Assembly: GCA_011037195.1 (NCBI GenBank)
Contig: JAAEAF010002350.1
Coordinates: 62,001-126,000, forward strand
Source: Triatoma infestans
Taxonomy: Eukaryota; Arthropoda; Insecta; Hemiptera; Reduviidae
Length of the DNA stretch: 64,000 bases
Direction of reading: 5' to 3'
The position numbers and the translations under genes are program-made. Of this stretch, positions 33,211-43,210 are shown piece after piece (within the stretch, counting starts at the first letter, position 1; each line of letters begins with the position of its first letter). A model generated the notes under the pieces. The model was not told the origin of the DNA and did no database searches. It was given only the letters and a program-made list of their open reading frames with translations.

Positions 33211-33843
33211 GTGAAATAACTTATAAGAAAACATGCCGTCTAATCTATTGAATAACTAAAAAATGCAGGCTAGAATTAATGTAAAAAATATGGAAAAATA
33301 TTTATATATTTCATATAGGTAAGTTGAATTTTTTTTTCTGCATAAATGTATTCGCTGAAAAAGTAGAAAATGTATTAACAATCAGAGCGGAAAAGAAACC
33401 TTCTGTTACTGTTACTATTCCCCACTTCTGAATGTAGTTAGTAAAACTAAACTTGCAGGAGGATCTGTTTCTCATGGAAAAAAGATGATAAGATAAGGGC
33501 AAATAACAAGTGTACACCCAAACTAGGTGTACCAACATAATACAGTTAAAGAGAGAACTTCCTTCTTTTTATTTGTATTACTATCTAGAGTAAGAGAGAC
33601 ACAGTGAACAATGTTTTCACTTTTTACATTTAATAAAATGGTTTTATATAAGGTGGGGCGACTTTTTTGTCATGATATTTACCCAAGACGTTTGCTTATT
33701 CAATAACAACTTTCTTTTTATTTTCTTTACTGTAATAGAAAGTCTTGCGTTCGTATCGAATTTCCGAAGTTGATTTTGCCCCGCAAATACATGTTTTATG
33801 GCAGTATGAAAAAAAATGTGTTTAGCGGTGTCTGTGTGTACAT

Positions 33844-33847
<4 letters not shown>

Positions 33848-33919
<72 letters not shown>
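33848..33919. repeat. (TA)n(TG)n microsatellite
   Basis: A TA dinucleotide run passes directly into a TG run at the internal microsatellite position of R. Confidence 0.9.
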
Positions 33920-33922
<3 letters not shown>

Positions 33923-34179
33923 ATATGTGCGAAAATATTTTAAACACGAATTGCAGGAAGCTCAAACGTGATATTTCCGTTTAGTCTTACCATTGAATCT
34001 GACACGAATGTTCATGCACAAATCATCAACCAGAAATGAACCGCATTGTAGAAGGCACCGGCCTTTACTGATTCTTTTTTTTTTTTTTTTTTTTTAGTTT
34101 TTCTTGATTTTCTTGAAAATGGCTTCAACCATTTTCATTCAACTTCGTATACTATCTATAAATACCTATATTCTTCTTT

Positions 34180-34435
34180 TTTTTTTTTAAGATGTTTGAT
34201 TTTGGGGGATGTTTAATAAAGGGCCAAGGCTTGCCAGACGGCGTTTTGAATAGGGGGGCGTGTTAAGCACTCCGCAGTTCCCACGCCGTTTAGTTCCGGC
34301 CTTCGCTACCTAGGGCGCTACTAACTGTAGCACGTGCTGGGTCAACACCGACTTTGCCCTTATGGTAATTGAACCCTGAATTCTCGCACGAAAGGCGTGC
34401 GGCTAGCCACTAGACCAACGCGTGAGGATATTCCA
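34180..34435 (-). mobile_element. tRNA-derived SINE (S2)
   Basis: Minus strand: A-box TGGTCTAGTGG (34407-34417) and B-box GGTTCAATTACC (34364-34375), then a GC-rich body unrelated to S1, ending in an A-run (T-run at 34180-34189 on the plus strand). R-sequence flanks carry ATATTC on both sides (34168 and 34428), a possible short TSD. The head resembles a tRNA but cannot fold into an intact one. Confidence 0.8.
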
Positions 34436-34494
34436 GACAAATAAACACTTTATTTGAATGATTTTCTCGGGAAAAATAGATTTTAAAAGGGTTT

Positions 34495-34704
34495 ATTATT
34501 ATTATTATTATTATTTGTGTGTAAGGAGGGTAACCCTTCGATATCCAAAGCCTCACTGGCCCATACAGCTACCCCAAGAAAAACAACAACAAACCGGGTC
34601 TGGAACAAAAAATCCAGACCCGGATCTAATTCATCTAAGATTCATCGCAGTCCGAATAAATCGGTCCTGAACCTAATTTCCTCACAACCCAGGCAATCAG
34701 TTAG
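34495..34704 (-). mobile_element. LINE 3' fragment with (ATA)n tail and TSD
   Basis: A 210-bp insertion with a perfect 12-bp TSD, TTAAAAGGGTTT, at 34483-34494 and 34705-34716. On the minus strand it ends in an AAT trinucleotide tail. Inside is the hairpin CCGGGTCTGGA/TCCAGACCCGG (34596-34624), typical of a structured LINE 3' UTR. No coding sequence remains. Confidence 0.8.
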
Positions 34705-34743
34705 TTAAAAGGGTTTTGGAGGTTGTCTTGTCAGTTAGGTTTA

Positions 34744-35157
34744 AATTTTTTTTTTTTTTTTTTGTTTATTTAGAAATTTACAGTCTGTATTACGTACATG
34801 TACTGAGTAAATAGGATGTGAATAATGAAACTGTAGGCTGGAAGGCAGGAGGAGAGAAACTAACCAGCGGTAACACTCTACGGGATACCAGTAGCACTGA
34901 TCAGTCCTGAAGGAAATCTCGAGGCCACTGGCGATTTAAACGGCGAGGTGGATTGTCAGGGATGGTATTGGAGGCTAGAGATTGTACAAAGGGATTAGAG
35001 CAAAAGGCGAGAGTAGTATGCAGTTTATGATATTTTGTCGTGGCAAGTTGTTGTACGAAAGGGATGTTTGAGGTCATTATGAGGCGTAAGGTTTGAGACG
35101 TAGAAAGGAGCATTAGATCGAAGTAGCTTAGATTGGAATGTCTGAATGGTACTTAAG
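34744..35157 (-). pseudogene. Jockey-like LINE, 5'-truncated, C-terminal end
   Basis: Minus strand: IQTFQSKLLRSNAPFYVSNL near 35100-35150, then after a frame change SNIPFVQQLATTKYHKLH, NPFVQSLASNTIPDN and PPRRLNRQWPRDFLQD near 34910-34950, the usual Jockey ORF2 C-terminus. The A-tail is the T-run at 34746-34763. A short TSD, TAGGTTTA, occurs at 34736-34743 and 35158-35165. Confidence 0.85.
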
Positions 35158-35519
35158 TAGGTTTAGCTAAACACCACAATTGGTTTAAATTTAAACTGTA
35201 AAAGCTTTGATATGGTTGGTTCCGCAAAGCTGTTAATGTAAATCTTCATCTGATGTAAAAAACTTTGTTGGATTTTATAGTGGGAGGTCCATAAAATACA
35301 AGTCCGCTCAGGTATACAAATATAATACCCAACCACTTTTTTTTATGGCCAGTCCAACTAAACATTGTTAACGTTGCAATTTTAAAAAAAATTCATTATT
35401 AATTAAATTGTGTGTTAAAATTGGAGTAAGAGAAAGTCGTGTGAGTGTTTCACGCCAGATTTTTGTTTATTTGAGATATTTTCTTCATACATACATCAGC
35501 ATTTTCTAAGAACCACTAT

Positions 35520-36245
35520 TTTCAAAACCTTCATTTCCAGTGAAAACTTAAATTTTGTAAACTTTAAAGTTTACAGTCAGCTGATTGGTGGATCAGTTTT
35601 CAAGAATATTTTGAAAAATTCAGAAATCCTTTCTGTAAAGTTGACTTTCCCAGCAACCCACTTTCTTAGCAATACAAATAAAATTAATGTACCTTACTGA
35701 TATACTCGTAAAAATAAGGTAAAGTTAGGAGAGATGTCGGGGGTAGGAAAGAAGACGCTGGCTTTACTTCGCTTGTTTGCCACCACTTGGCGTCATGGAA
35801 GTTAGTCCAGGTGTAGAGGAGATCAGAAGCGAACATATTGCAAAATTCTTCACTTATTTTGTGTGTTCTTCTGTGTTCTAGGAGTAACATTTATACGCAT
35901 CAGCGTGTGTTTTCATAACGTGAATTTTCATAACGCTTAGTAAATTATTTTATTTTTTTTATATACTATATTAATTGCAATTGAAATGAAAGATTTCCCA
36001 GCTGTCGTTAATGTTGGACTACTCTTAGACATAAGGTTTACCAAGTCGATCAGCCATGTTATCTTCACAGAGGAGAGAGAGGTCTCCTACCTATGGTGCG
36101 TCATCTATCCTATACCATAGTAGGAGAGACGGCCAAATGTAGTGTATTTGTATTTTGTTTCTAGAATAAATGAGAATGTCTTTATTTTGAAAAATAACAT
36201 TTTTTTTTGTAGATAATATTAGTTGACATATGTTTTTATAAGCAT
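35520..36245 (+). repeat. Inverted repeat X, copy 1 (left part)
   Basis: Matches 42425-43210 in inverse orientation in a continuous order. It includes GGTAAAGTTAGGAGAGATG (35718-35736), GGCGTCATGGAAGTTAGTCC, GTAACATTTATACGCATCAG, TATACTATATTAATTGCAAT and GACGGCCAAATGTAGTGTAT. The copy is interrupted at 36246-36260 by a full LINE and finishes at 41142-41203 with CATCTCTCCTAGCTTTACC, the inverted complement of its left end. Without the LINE the TIR-to-TIR length is about 605 bp, a MITE-like size. Confidence 0.8.
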
Positions 36246-36255
36246 TACCTCTTTA

Positions 36256-36260
<5 letters not shown>
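36246..36260 (-). repeat. 15-bp target-site duplication of the full-length LINE
   Basis: TACCTCTTTAATATA at 36246-36260 and again at 41127-41141. The empty site is seen in X copy 2 (complement near 42491-42515), which confirms the insertion boundaries. Confidence 0.92.
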
Positions 36261-36302
<42 letters not shown>

Positions 36303-36670
36303 GAAGTCTTTATTTCCAATAGTAAAAAGAAAAACAAAAAGAAGAAATTACAATTCATTGCAGCCGACTATACTCATGGTTTTTACAAACCGTCTGAGGA
36401 GTAGCCTTACTTAAATAAAATAACAAAAAATAGATAATAGAAATAAATAATAATAATTATAATAAAAAAAGAAAGAAAAAAAAAAAGTGTATACATATAT
36501 ATAGAGTATCAAAACAAAAATTTAAATTAAATCTTCACCAGAAACTATCAATGAAATCAGTAAATAAACAAAATAGATAAAACAAAAACAAAAATTAATT
36601 CTTTACCAAAAGTTATGAATAACACTGTACTATACTGTGTTAATAATAAATAAGAAAAATGAAATAGCAA

Positions 36671-39600
36671 TCAGTAATTAAATTCTTGAACCAGAAATTT
36701 CCGATACTGCCATGCGTGCTTGCAATAACTTATTAAATCGTTCCATTTATTGGAGTTTAAACGCTCTTTAAATTCTATCATTGTTAATGATGTTTTATGC
36801 AAATACCTTATCCTAAACTCAGTCAAAATGGGACATTTACATATAAAATGATAAACATCCTCTTCCTCTTTATAATTGCAAAGTGAACACAACTTAATTT
36901 CTTGTTTAAAGTTATATTTATTTAAGTTCAACAGCTCACATCTTATCTTAAATATCCAACTTACAATGGATGTGCCCACTTCATTGTAAACGTAGTCATT
37001 ACTATTGGATTCTAATTGTTTGTACCATAAATGATGTTCACTATTGAACTTCATTAAATGATACTTAGCATTTAATTTCTCCATAATTTTCTTTATTACA
37101 GTATCCACTTTTATCTGGTTGTTCACTAAACCTATTAAATTTACATCGTACGTGGAAGATAACTTTTCCCATTCCTTATACCAAAACAAATTCTGTTTAA
37201 TGATTTCTTTCGCAACAATATATGGGTACCTATATGACGGAAGATTCAAGCACCTAAGAATATATTTCAGATGTAGTTTGAGGGTGTGAACATATATTGG
37301 GTAGAGATTAGTTTCTAGATATAAAATATAATTAGGGGTGTTGATTGGTAGGCTTAATGCTTTTTTAACAAAATATCTCAGAAACATTTCAATACTCTCA
37401 TACATCGTAAATCCCCAAACCTGTGCTCCATAACAGAGAATGGCCTTTGACACTGAATTAAATATCTTTAATTTTGGTTTGAATGAAATACTTTTATTAT
37501 GAATTATATTACTAAAAACATTTAAAGAGAATTTAGCTTTAGACAATTTGTCGTTGAAGTGTTGGTTTAAAGATAAGTTTGACGTTAGCGTTACACCCAA
37601 ATACTTATAACTATTCACCACCTCCACTTCTTCACCCCTATACCGCCACTTTTCATTCGCAGCAAGCCGCCCACCATTTCTGAAAATAATTATTTTCGAT
37701 TTATCTAAATTGACTTCCAGATTCCACTTTTGGCAATACTCATCTAACGCATTAATCATAGACTGAAGAGTCACTCTCTCTGATGACAGCAATACGAAGT
37801 CGTCTGCGAACGCTAGTAACTTTATTCGATTACCTTGCATGTTAATACCGCCATTTAAACTATCGCCAATATTGTTTACAAAAAGTGAGAATAATAACGG
37901 GCTTAGTAAACAACCTTGTTTCACACCAGTATTAACAGGAAAACTTTCCGATAACCCATTATTGCACCACACGGACGCGTTAGTTCCAGTATAAATACTT
38001 TTTATTATTTTTACCATTTTAGTTGAAGTGCCTAATTCAAAGAGTTTATACCAGAGCGAATGACGATCTATACGGTCGAAGGCAGATTTAAAATCAACAA
38101 AAAACGCGTATATTTTTTGTCGTTTTACTTTTAATTTAATTTTTATGGCACTAAGTAAAGTGATTATGTTGTCTACGGTAGAATACGATGTTCTGTAACC
38201 AGCTTGAAATTCTCCAAGAATGTTTTTTTGCTCTACCCATGTAGTAAGTCGCTGCAACAGTAACCCAGTGAATATCTTTCCAATCGCGTTCCCAAAAGAT
38301 ATACCCCTATAATTCGTGACGTCACTTATATTTCCCTTTTTAAAAAGGGGAAAGATAATAGCATCTTTAAAGCTATTGGGAACTTCCCCTGTGGAATATA
38401 TTCTATTATATACAAGTAACAACACTTCCAAAAATTGTTCAGGAGCGTTCGTAAAAAATTCATATGGTACTCTATCAGTACCGGGTGCTTTGTTATTTTT
38501 GGCCTTGTTAAGAACCGCAGACAACTCAAAAAGCGAAAACGGGGCGTCTAAATATTCATCCGTCACATAGGGCTCAGCATAACTTATTCTCTGACAAAGT
38601 AAAGACGCATTTGACATATTCTTAAAGTGCGAATACCATTCATTTATAGCGATAGATCTGTCGCACTGAAAATTCTTCCTTTTAAAAACACGAACTAATT
38701 TCCAGAATTGTTTGGCATCGTTTACACATTCCAGTTTCTTGGTTATATCAATGGCAAATAGTTTTTTCTTTTTACCACAAATATATTTGTATCTTTTATT
38801 AGCTTTTAGATAGGAAGATTTAATTACAAAAGAATTTGTCTTTCTAAACAAATTTAATAAACACAATACTTGTTTACGAACTTTAAAACATTCACTATCG
38901 AACCATTCTTGTTTACTGACATAATGTTTACCTTTGTTACATACATCTTTATATTTGCTATTAAAATCCATAATCATATTTATTAAATCATAACAATTCA
39001 AATTTGATAAATCTTCTATTTCACTTACTTTCTCTTTTAATACAAAATGGTAATCTTTTTTATTTTCCTTTTCCCATTTTAACTTAGGCAGTAACGGCAG
39101 CGTATCATTAATTGCATTTACCTGACTACAAACAGTCAACACAATGGGGTAATGATCAGAGAATATTTCATCACATACTTTAAAACAAACTACACTTGAG
39201 AGTAGATTCACTGAAACAGCACATAAATCAATAACTGACGAACCTCTTTCCGCAATAAAAGTGAATTCGCCCTCAGTGTCACCTTGCGACCGTCCATTCA
39301 ATAAAACCAAATTATAATCATCTAGAAAAGATAATAAATTTTTCCCATTAGTGTTGACTACCTTATCTTTTGATGTTCTTTTAGAATTCAAATGCTTTAA
39401 GCCACCTATTAGATAATGCGGTATTTTCTGTAAGCCACCCACTCTGCCATTCAAATCCCCTATTATTATAAATTTTTGACTAGCATGTTTCGAAATTAAG
39501 TACTGTAAACTTTGAAAATCTTGTAACCAACTATTACAATTCAAATAAACAGGTACAATATAGTAATAATCTCCCTCAACAATATGATTTACTTTAATCA

Positions 39601-39979
39601 CTACTTCCTGCTCTAAATTAAAAAACTGTACAATATTTTTATTGACTTTATCTTTTCTTATACCGTAAACACTACCACCACTTGCTCTACCCATGCTATG
39701 CGCTTTTACTGCAGGAATCCATTTTAATTCGTATTCCGTAAATAATTCTTTAAATTTAAAAAAATAATTTTCCTCAATAATATAAGTTTCGAAAAGAAAG
39801 AAAACTTCATGTTTTAACAAAAATTCCTTAAACTCTAAATTAAATATTTTACTTTTGAGACCTGCAATATTGTAAGCTAATATATTCATATTTACATTAT
39901 CCGTATGATGATCCACTTCAAGCTTTACTGGACACGGATGATGAGGAATCGCTCCTTGGACGAAAAAGATGCTGTGCAC
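36671..39979 (-). CDS. LINE ORF2: endonuclease-reverse transcriptase
   Basis: 1,102 codons without interruption. An APE endonuclease nicks target DNA and the RT primes on the nick. APE motifs: MNILAYNIAGLKSK from residue 31, ET near residue 65, GDLNGRVG near 170, SVIDLC and SDHYPI near 255-280. RT blocks: GKIFTGLLLQRL, FFVDFKSAFDRIDRHSLWYK, TGVKQGCLLSPLLFSLFVNN near 680, the FADD catalytic box near 723-727, VNLDKSK and SYKYLGVTLTSNLSLNQHF. The C-terminus has a CSLCNYKEEEDVYHFICKC knuckle near 1030-1048. There is no RNase H. The frame overlaps ORF1 by 62 bases, but the natural start is probably Met31 (39889-39887), 29 bases past the ORF1 stop and directly before the APE domain, which suggests termination-reinitiation. 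Confidence 0.95.
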   Translation of the reverse strand: MHSIFFVQGAIPHHPCPVKLEVDHHTDNVNMNILAYNIAGLKSKIFNLEFKEFLLKHEVFFLFETYIIEENYFFKFKELFTEYELKWIPAVKAHSMGRASGGSVYGIRKDKVNKNIVQFFNLEQEVVIKVNHIVEGDYYYIVPVYLNCNSWLQDFQSLQYLISKHASQKFIIIGDLNGRVGGLQKIPHYLIGGLKHLNSKRTSKDKVVNTNGKNLLSFLDDYNLVLLNGRSQGDTEGEFTFIAERGSSVIDLCAVSVNLLSSVVCFKVCDEIFSDHYPIVLTVCSQVNAINDTLPLLPKLKWEKENKKDYHFVLKEKVSEIEDLSNLNCYDLINMIMDFNSKYKDVCNKGKHYVSKQEWFDSECFKVRKQVLCLLNLFRKTNSFVIKSSYLKANKRYKYICGKKKKLFAIDITKKLECVNDAKQFWKLVRVFKRKNFQCDRSIAINEWYSHFKNMSNASLLCQRISYAEPYVTDEYLDAPFSLFELSAVLNKAKNNKAPGTDRVPYEFFTNAPEQFLEVLLLVYNRIYSTGEVPNSFKDAIIFPLFKKGNISDVTNYRGISFGNAIGKIFTGLLLQRLTTWVEQKNILGEFQAGYRTSYSTVDNIITLLSAIKIKLKVKRQKIYAFFVDFKSAFDRIDRHSLWYKLFELGTSTKMVKIIKSIYTGTNASVWCNNGLSESFPVNTGVKQGCLLSPLLFSLFVNNIGDSLNGGINMQGNRIKLLAFADDFVLLSSERVTLQSMINALDEYCQKWNLEVNLDKSKIIIFRNGGRLAANEKWRYRGEEVEVVNSYKYLGVTLTSNLSLNQHFNDKLSKAKFSLNVFSNIIHNKSISFKPKLKIFNSVSKAILCYGAQVWGFTMYESIEMFLRYFVKKALSLPINTPNYILYLETNLYPIYVHTLKLHLKYILRCLNLPSYRYPYIVAKEIIKQNLFWYKEWEKLSSTYDVNLIGLVNNQIKVDTVIKKIMEKLNAKYHLMKFNSEHHLWYKQLESNSNDYVYNEVGTSIVSWIFKIRCELLNLNKYNFKQEIKLCSLCNYKEEEDVYHFICKCPILTEFRIRYLHKTSLTMIEFKERLNSNKWNDLISYCKHAWQYRKFLVQEFNY

Positions 39980-40733
39980 CTAGTTCCCGCTGGCCCTCAC
40001 TCGTCGAAATCCTTACTCTTCTTCTTTTTTTCATTTGCTCCTCACCTCCAATCACATCCACATTATCCTCTTTAGATTTCTCATTCAATTTGTCTGAACC
40101 TATTTTCATTTCATTTTCCTTAATTAGGTCAGCATAATGAGTGAATTTTCCATCAATAATTAATCCATTTCTTCTCAACTGACTTGACCTCCCTAGTTGC
40201 CTCATTGCGATATGAACTTTTATTAGCTGTTTCCGAAGTGCTTGCGTTTCCTTATCATAATCCTCCGTAACTACAATTTTACTTCCTTTTAATTTAGCGG
40301 AATTCCGCAACACATTATTCTTTTGAATATTAGCCACAAAAGAAACGACAACTGGCCTAGCCCTCTGTTTGAACTGACCAAGCCTTTTTACATAATTCAG
40401 ATCAGATTTTTGGATATTGACATTTAAAACCTTATTAAACAAATCTATTACGTTGCTTTCTAAAACCTCAAAGGTTTCGTCTTTTACCTCTTCTATTCCA
40501 AATAGAATGACATTATTTCTCCTGAAATTAACTTCCATAATTTTCCGTTGTCTTAATATCATCTCCTTAAGTTCACAATTTTCTTTTTTTAACTCTTCAA
40601 CTTGTTTCCTTTGTTCTTCCCGAAATGCCGGAAAATTCAAACTACTAATTTCTTCTTTTATAATTCCCTTCATATCTTCCTTCATTTCAAGTTTGAATTT
40701 TTCAAATAATTTCTCTAATAACGCTGCATCCAT
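39918..40733 (-). CDS. LINE ORF1: coiled-coil/RRM-like RNA-binding protein
   Basis: 271 residues. The N-terminal ~75 residues are rich in K and E with heptad-like spacing (REEQRKQVEELKKENCELKE), a likely coiled coil for trimerisation. Residues about 75-170 (NNVILFGIEE, then ARPVVVSFVANIQKNNVLRN and GSKIVVTEDYDKETQALRKQ) resemble the RRM plus C-terminal domain of L1-type ORF1 proteins. A basic stretch KKRRRVR lies near the end, followed by a serine-rich tail. It would package LINE RNA. The start ATG (40731-40733) follows an AT-rich leader. Confidence 0.85.
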   Translation of the reverse strand: MDAALLEKLFEKFKLEMKEDMKGIIKEEISSLNFPAFREEQRKQVEELKKENCELKEMILRQRKIMEVNFRRNNVILFGIEEVKDETFEVLESNVIDLFNKVLNVNIQKSDLNYVKRLGQFKQRARPVVVSFVANIQKNNVLRNSAKLKGSKIVVTEDYDKETQALRKQLIKVHIAMRQLGRSSQLRRNGLIIDGKFTHYADLIKENEMKIGSDKLNEKSKEDNVDVIGGEEQMKKRRRVRISTSEGQRELGAQHLFRPRSDSSSSVSSKA

Positions 40734-41141
40734 TTTAATAGAAATATATTAGCAAGATTAAATTTATTACCTTTAGAATGTCTAATCCGCTTATGCACCA
40801 GATAAGAAATGACGGTGGGCGTGGCACTCAAACTGTCCCTTACACGCCCCACTACTCCAGTTACACACTTTACCCCACTACTTCTGGTAAAGCTAAAATC
40901 TTCAATAATTACAACAATTATTAAATTATTGATATTTCAATTGAAGATTGTGAATTCAATTAACTTACACTTCAATTAACTTACAGCTTAAAGTGTTCCT
41001 CACACTTTTTTTAACACACACGAAAAAAAACGGTAAAAAAAGACCACGTTTAGCCACTTTTAGAAACAGAAAACACTGAGCTGAAACAAGCACGTCTGTT
41101 CAGTTCAAAAGCTCGAACACTACTCCTACCTCTTTAATATA

Positions 41142-41203
41142 TCTCCCTATATTTTGATACAGGGCATAACTTTGAAATGTGCGTCATCTCTCCTAGCTTT
41201 ACC
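41142..41203 (+). repeat. Inverted repeat X, copy 1 (right part)
   Basis: Continuation of X copy 1 after the LINE, ending in CATCTCTCCTAGCTTTACC (41185-41203), the inverted repeat of 35718-35736. Confidence 0.8.
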
Positions 41204-41822
41204 GTAATTGTATTGAATTTGCTCAGCTAGAAAAATTAACCAAAAGGAAGTTTGAAATTTTTATAAACACTAAGTGAAAGTCCAGATACCTATGCGGTAT
41301 ACCACATAATTAATCAAATTACATACAATAAATAGCAAGTAGAATATTATTCAATATTTAGCCGTGAGATTTGTGCTTATTTAAAATCTAATTTTTATTA
41401 CAACCATCTAGAAGTATTACACAATAATTTTCTTTCTTAGTTATTTTGTAAAGGCTGCCAAAATTATTTTATAATATAAGGTCTAGTAAATAATTCTTCG
41501 CATACATTTCATGTTTTATAGCAAAATAATACTTATTATGTGTAGTTATCTAACTTATTTGAATTCCTTTGTGATTATTATTTTGTAGATATTTTGTTTT
41601 TAATATAATAAAAAAAAAAAGTTTATACATGATGAAGATAGTAAAATAGTCATTATTAACTTTGGAATGATGTTTTGAATATAGATATTCAAGGACAATT
41701 CGTTTACCTTTTTGAAAATGTTTTGTTTCATATTAAATTGTTTATTTTCTGGTAAGATAAATATTGTTGTTACTAAAAGGATAAATAATGAAACAGTCCA
41801 CACGACTATCACTTATTATAGT
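41204..41822. other. AT-rich spacer, no gene
   Basis: No domain-bearing frame. Short A- and T-runs only. Confidence 0.45.
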
Positions 41823-42141
41823 TGTGGATTTTTAGAGCAATAAACTAGATGATATGCTGAACACACAAAGACACACAAACTACAAGATAGTAGTTTAGTA
41901 GCGAGAGAAATATAAAGTGACATACTGGCTGAGTGATGAAAAGGTAATAGACAAGTTGCTGACTGGTTGTAAACTGGTCGTAAACTCTTCTGAACGGTAT
42001 TGCTGTCGCTATATTTATATGAAACGAACTACCCCTTCCTAGTCTGGCCTTGGTCAGGAACAACTAACTTTTAATTCATTTAATGTGTGCTTCTCCGCTC
42101 TTCGGATCCTATGAATCTTGAATGATTCGGATCCCATTACA
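41823..42141 (-). mobile_element. Solo LTR candidate L3
   Basis: On the minus strand it starts TGTAATGGGATCCGAATCAT (from 42141) and has the TATA-like CATATAAATATAGC near 42008-42021. Shared blocks with 56.1 and 57.9 kb include CCAGACTAGG, GCGACAGCA and a 'ccagtcagcaa' segment. The 3' end is not precise and no TSD was confirmed. Confidence 0.6.
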
Positions 42142-42424
42142 GAAGATTTAAGTGACAAATTTTCTTCAAAACTCAATATAATTTTTATAATTACTAAATG
42201 TTTATTTGTAGATATAATAAAAATGACATTTTTGAGGAAACACACACCCACCACTCCCCCAAAACTTCTTTACAAATGAACTTTCTCGGGGGGAAAAAGT
42301 AATAAAATTGGTCGGTGTTTTTATGGATAAAAAAAATCGTAGAAAACTAAAATATCTTCAGTAAAAAAACGCGCTTCTGGTGATCAACACCGATTTTCTT
42401 CAAATTTAGAATTTTAACAACATA
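42142..42424 (+). repeat. R-family fragment left of X copy 2
   Basis: CACTCCCCCAAAACTTCTTT, AAATGAACTTTCTCGG, TTGGTCGGTGTTTTTATGGA, TCAGTAAAAAAACGCGCTTC and CCGATTTTCTTCAAATTTAG are the first core monomer of R. The copy continues at 43395 after X. Confidence 0.65.
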
Positions 42425-43210
42425 GGTTAAAGCTAGGAGAGATGATGCACATATCAAAGTTGTGCCCTGTATCAAAATATAGGAGCTATCAAAATTAAAG
42501 AGGTAATGCTTACAAAATATATGTCAACTAATATTGTCTGCAAAAAAAATGTTTTTTTTTTAAAATAAAGACATTCTCATTTATTCCAGAAACAAAATAC
42601 AAATACACTACATTTGGCCGTCTCTCCCTCTATGGTAGGATAGATGACGCAATGGTACCTCTCCTCTGTGAAGGTAACATGGCTGATCGACATGAAACTT
42701 GGTAAACACCATAGTGACATATCTACGAGTCCAACTTTAACGACAGCTGTAAATCTTCATTTCAATTGCAATTAATATAGTATATAAAAAAATTTACTAA
42801 GCGTTATGAAAATTCACGTTATGAAACGCTTCTGAAAAACACACACTGATGCGTATAAATGTTACTCCTGGAACACAGAAGAACACACAAAATAACTGAA
42901 GAATTTTGCAATATGTTCGCTTCTGATCTCTTTCTGCTCCTCGACTAACTTCCATGACGCCACGTGGTGGTTAAACAAGAGAAGTAAAGCCTGCATCTTC
43001 TTTCCTACCCCCGACATACATCTCTCTTAAATTTACCCTTATTTTTATATCAGTAAGGTAGATTAATTTAATTTGCATTGCAAAGAAAGTGGGTTGTTCG
43101 GAAATTCAACTTTACAAAAAGGATTTCTGAGTTTTTCAAAATATTCTTGAAAACTGATCCACCAATCAGCTGGTTATAAACTTTCAAATTTACAAAATTT
43201 AAATGAATTC
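42425..43210 (-). repeat. Inverted repeat X, copy 2 (LINE-free)
   Basis: Runs from GGTTAAAGCTAGGAGAGATG (42425) to ACATCTCTCTTAAATTTACC (to 43037), 613 bp, and similarity to copy 1 continues ~170 bp further (GTGGGTTG, CTGATCCACCAATCAGCTGG). It is the empty-site allele of the LINE insertion in copy 1. A further partial copy of the right half lies at about 43229-43392 (GATGCGTATAAATGTTCGTA to CATCTCTCCTAGCTTTACCC). Confidence 0.82.

Larger units (their letters stand above)
33720..35466 (-). repeat. R-family copy with three nested insertions
   Basis: R blocks run from ATAGAAAGTCTTGCGTTCGT (33735) through a long (TA)(TG) tract (33848-33919), TGATATTTCCGTTTAG and CTTGAAAATGGCTTCAACC to about 34190. 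They resume at 34436 (ACTTTATTTGAA), at 34705 (TTAAAAGGGTTTTGGAGG) and near 35380-35460, ending GGAGTAAGAGAAAGTCGTGT and TTTCACGCCAGA. A SINE, a LINE 3' fragment and a Jockey copy occupy the gaps. Confidence 0.8.
36261..41126 (-). mobile_element. Full-length APE-type LINE with intact ORFs
   Basis: A 4,866-bp non-LTR retrotransposon on the minus strand, flanked by a perfect 15-bp TSD. Order 5' to 3': 5' UTR of about 393 bp (40734-41126), ORF1 (40733-39918), ORF2 (39979-36671), a 3' UTR of about 410 bp and a (TAA)n tail at the left edge (about 36259-36300). Both ORFs are open with all key motifs, so this is the only potentially active autonomous element in the window. The clade is not fixed; it is in the CR1/Jockey/I part of APE-type LINEs and is a relative of the fossil at 29.7 kb. 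Confidence 0.93.

Noticed and set aside
35205..35245. Sixth family P insertion (GGTTGGTTCCGCAAAGCTG)
   Set aside because: Resembles the 5' unique stretch of P but no arms, hammerhead or TSD follow; at most a scrap.
38316..38570. Plus-strand frame within the LINE ORF2
   Set aside because: Antisense shadow of a real reverse transcriptase frame.
40417..40752. Plus-strand frame of 111 codons opposite LINE ORF1
   Set aside because: Serine/phenylalanine-rich antisense of the lysine/glutamate-rich coiled coil; typical shadow.
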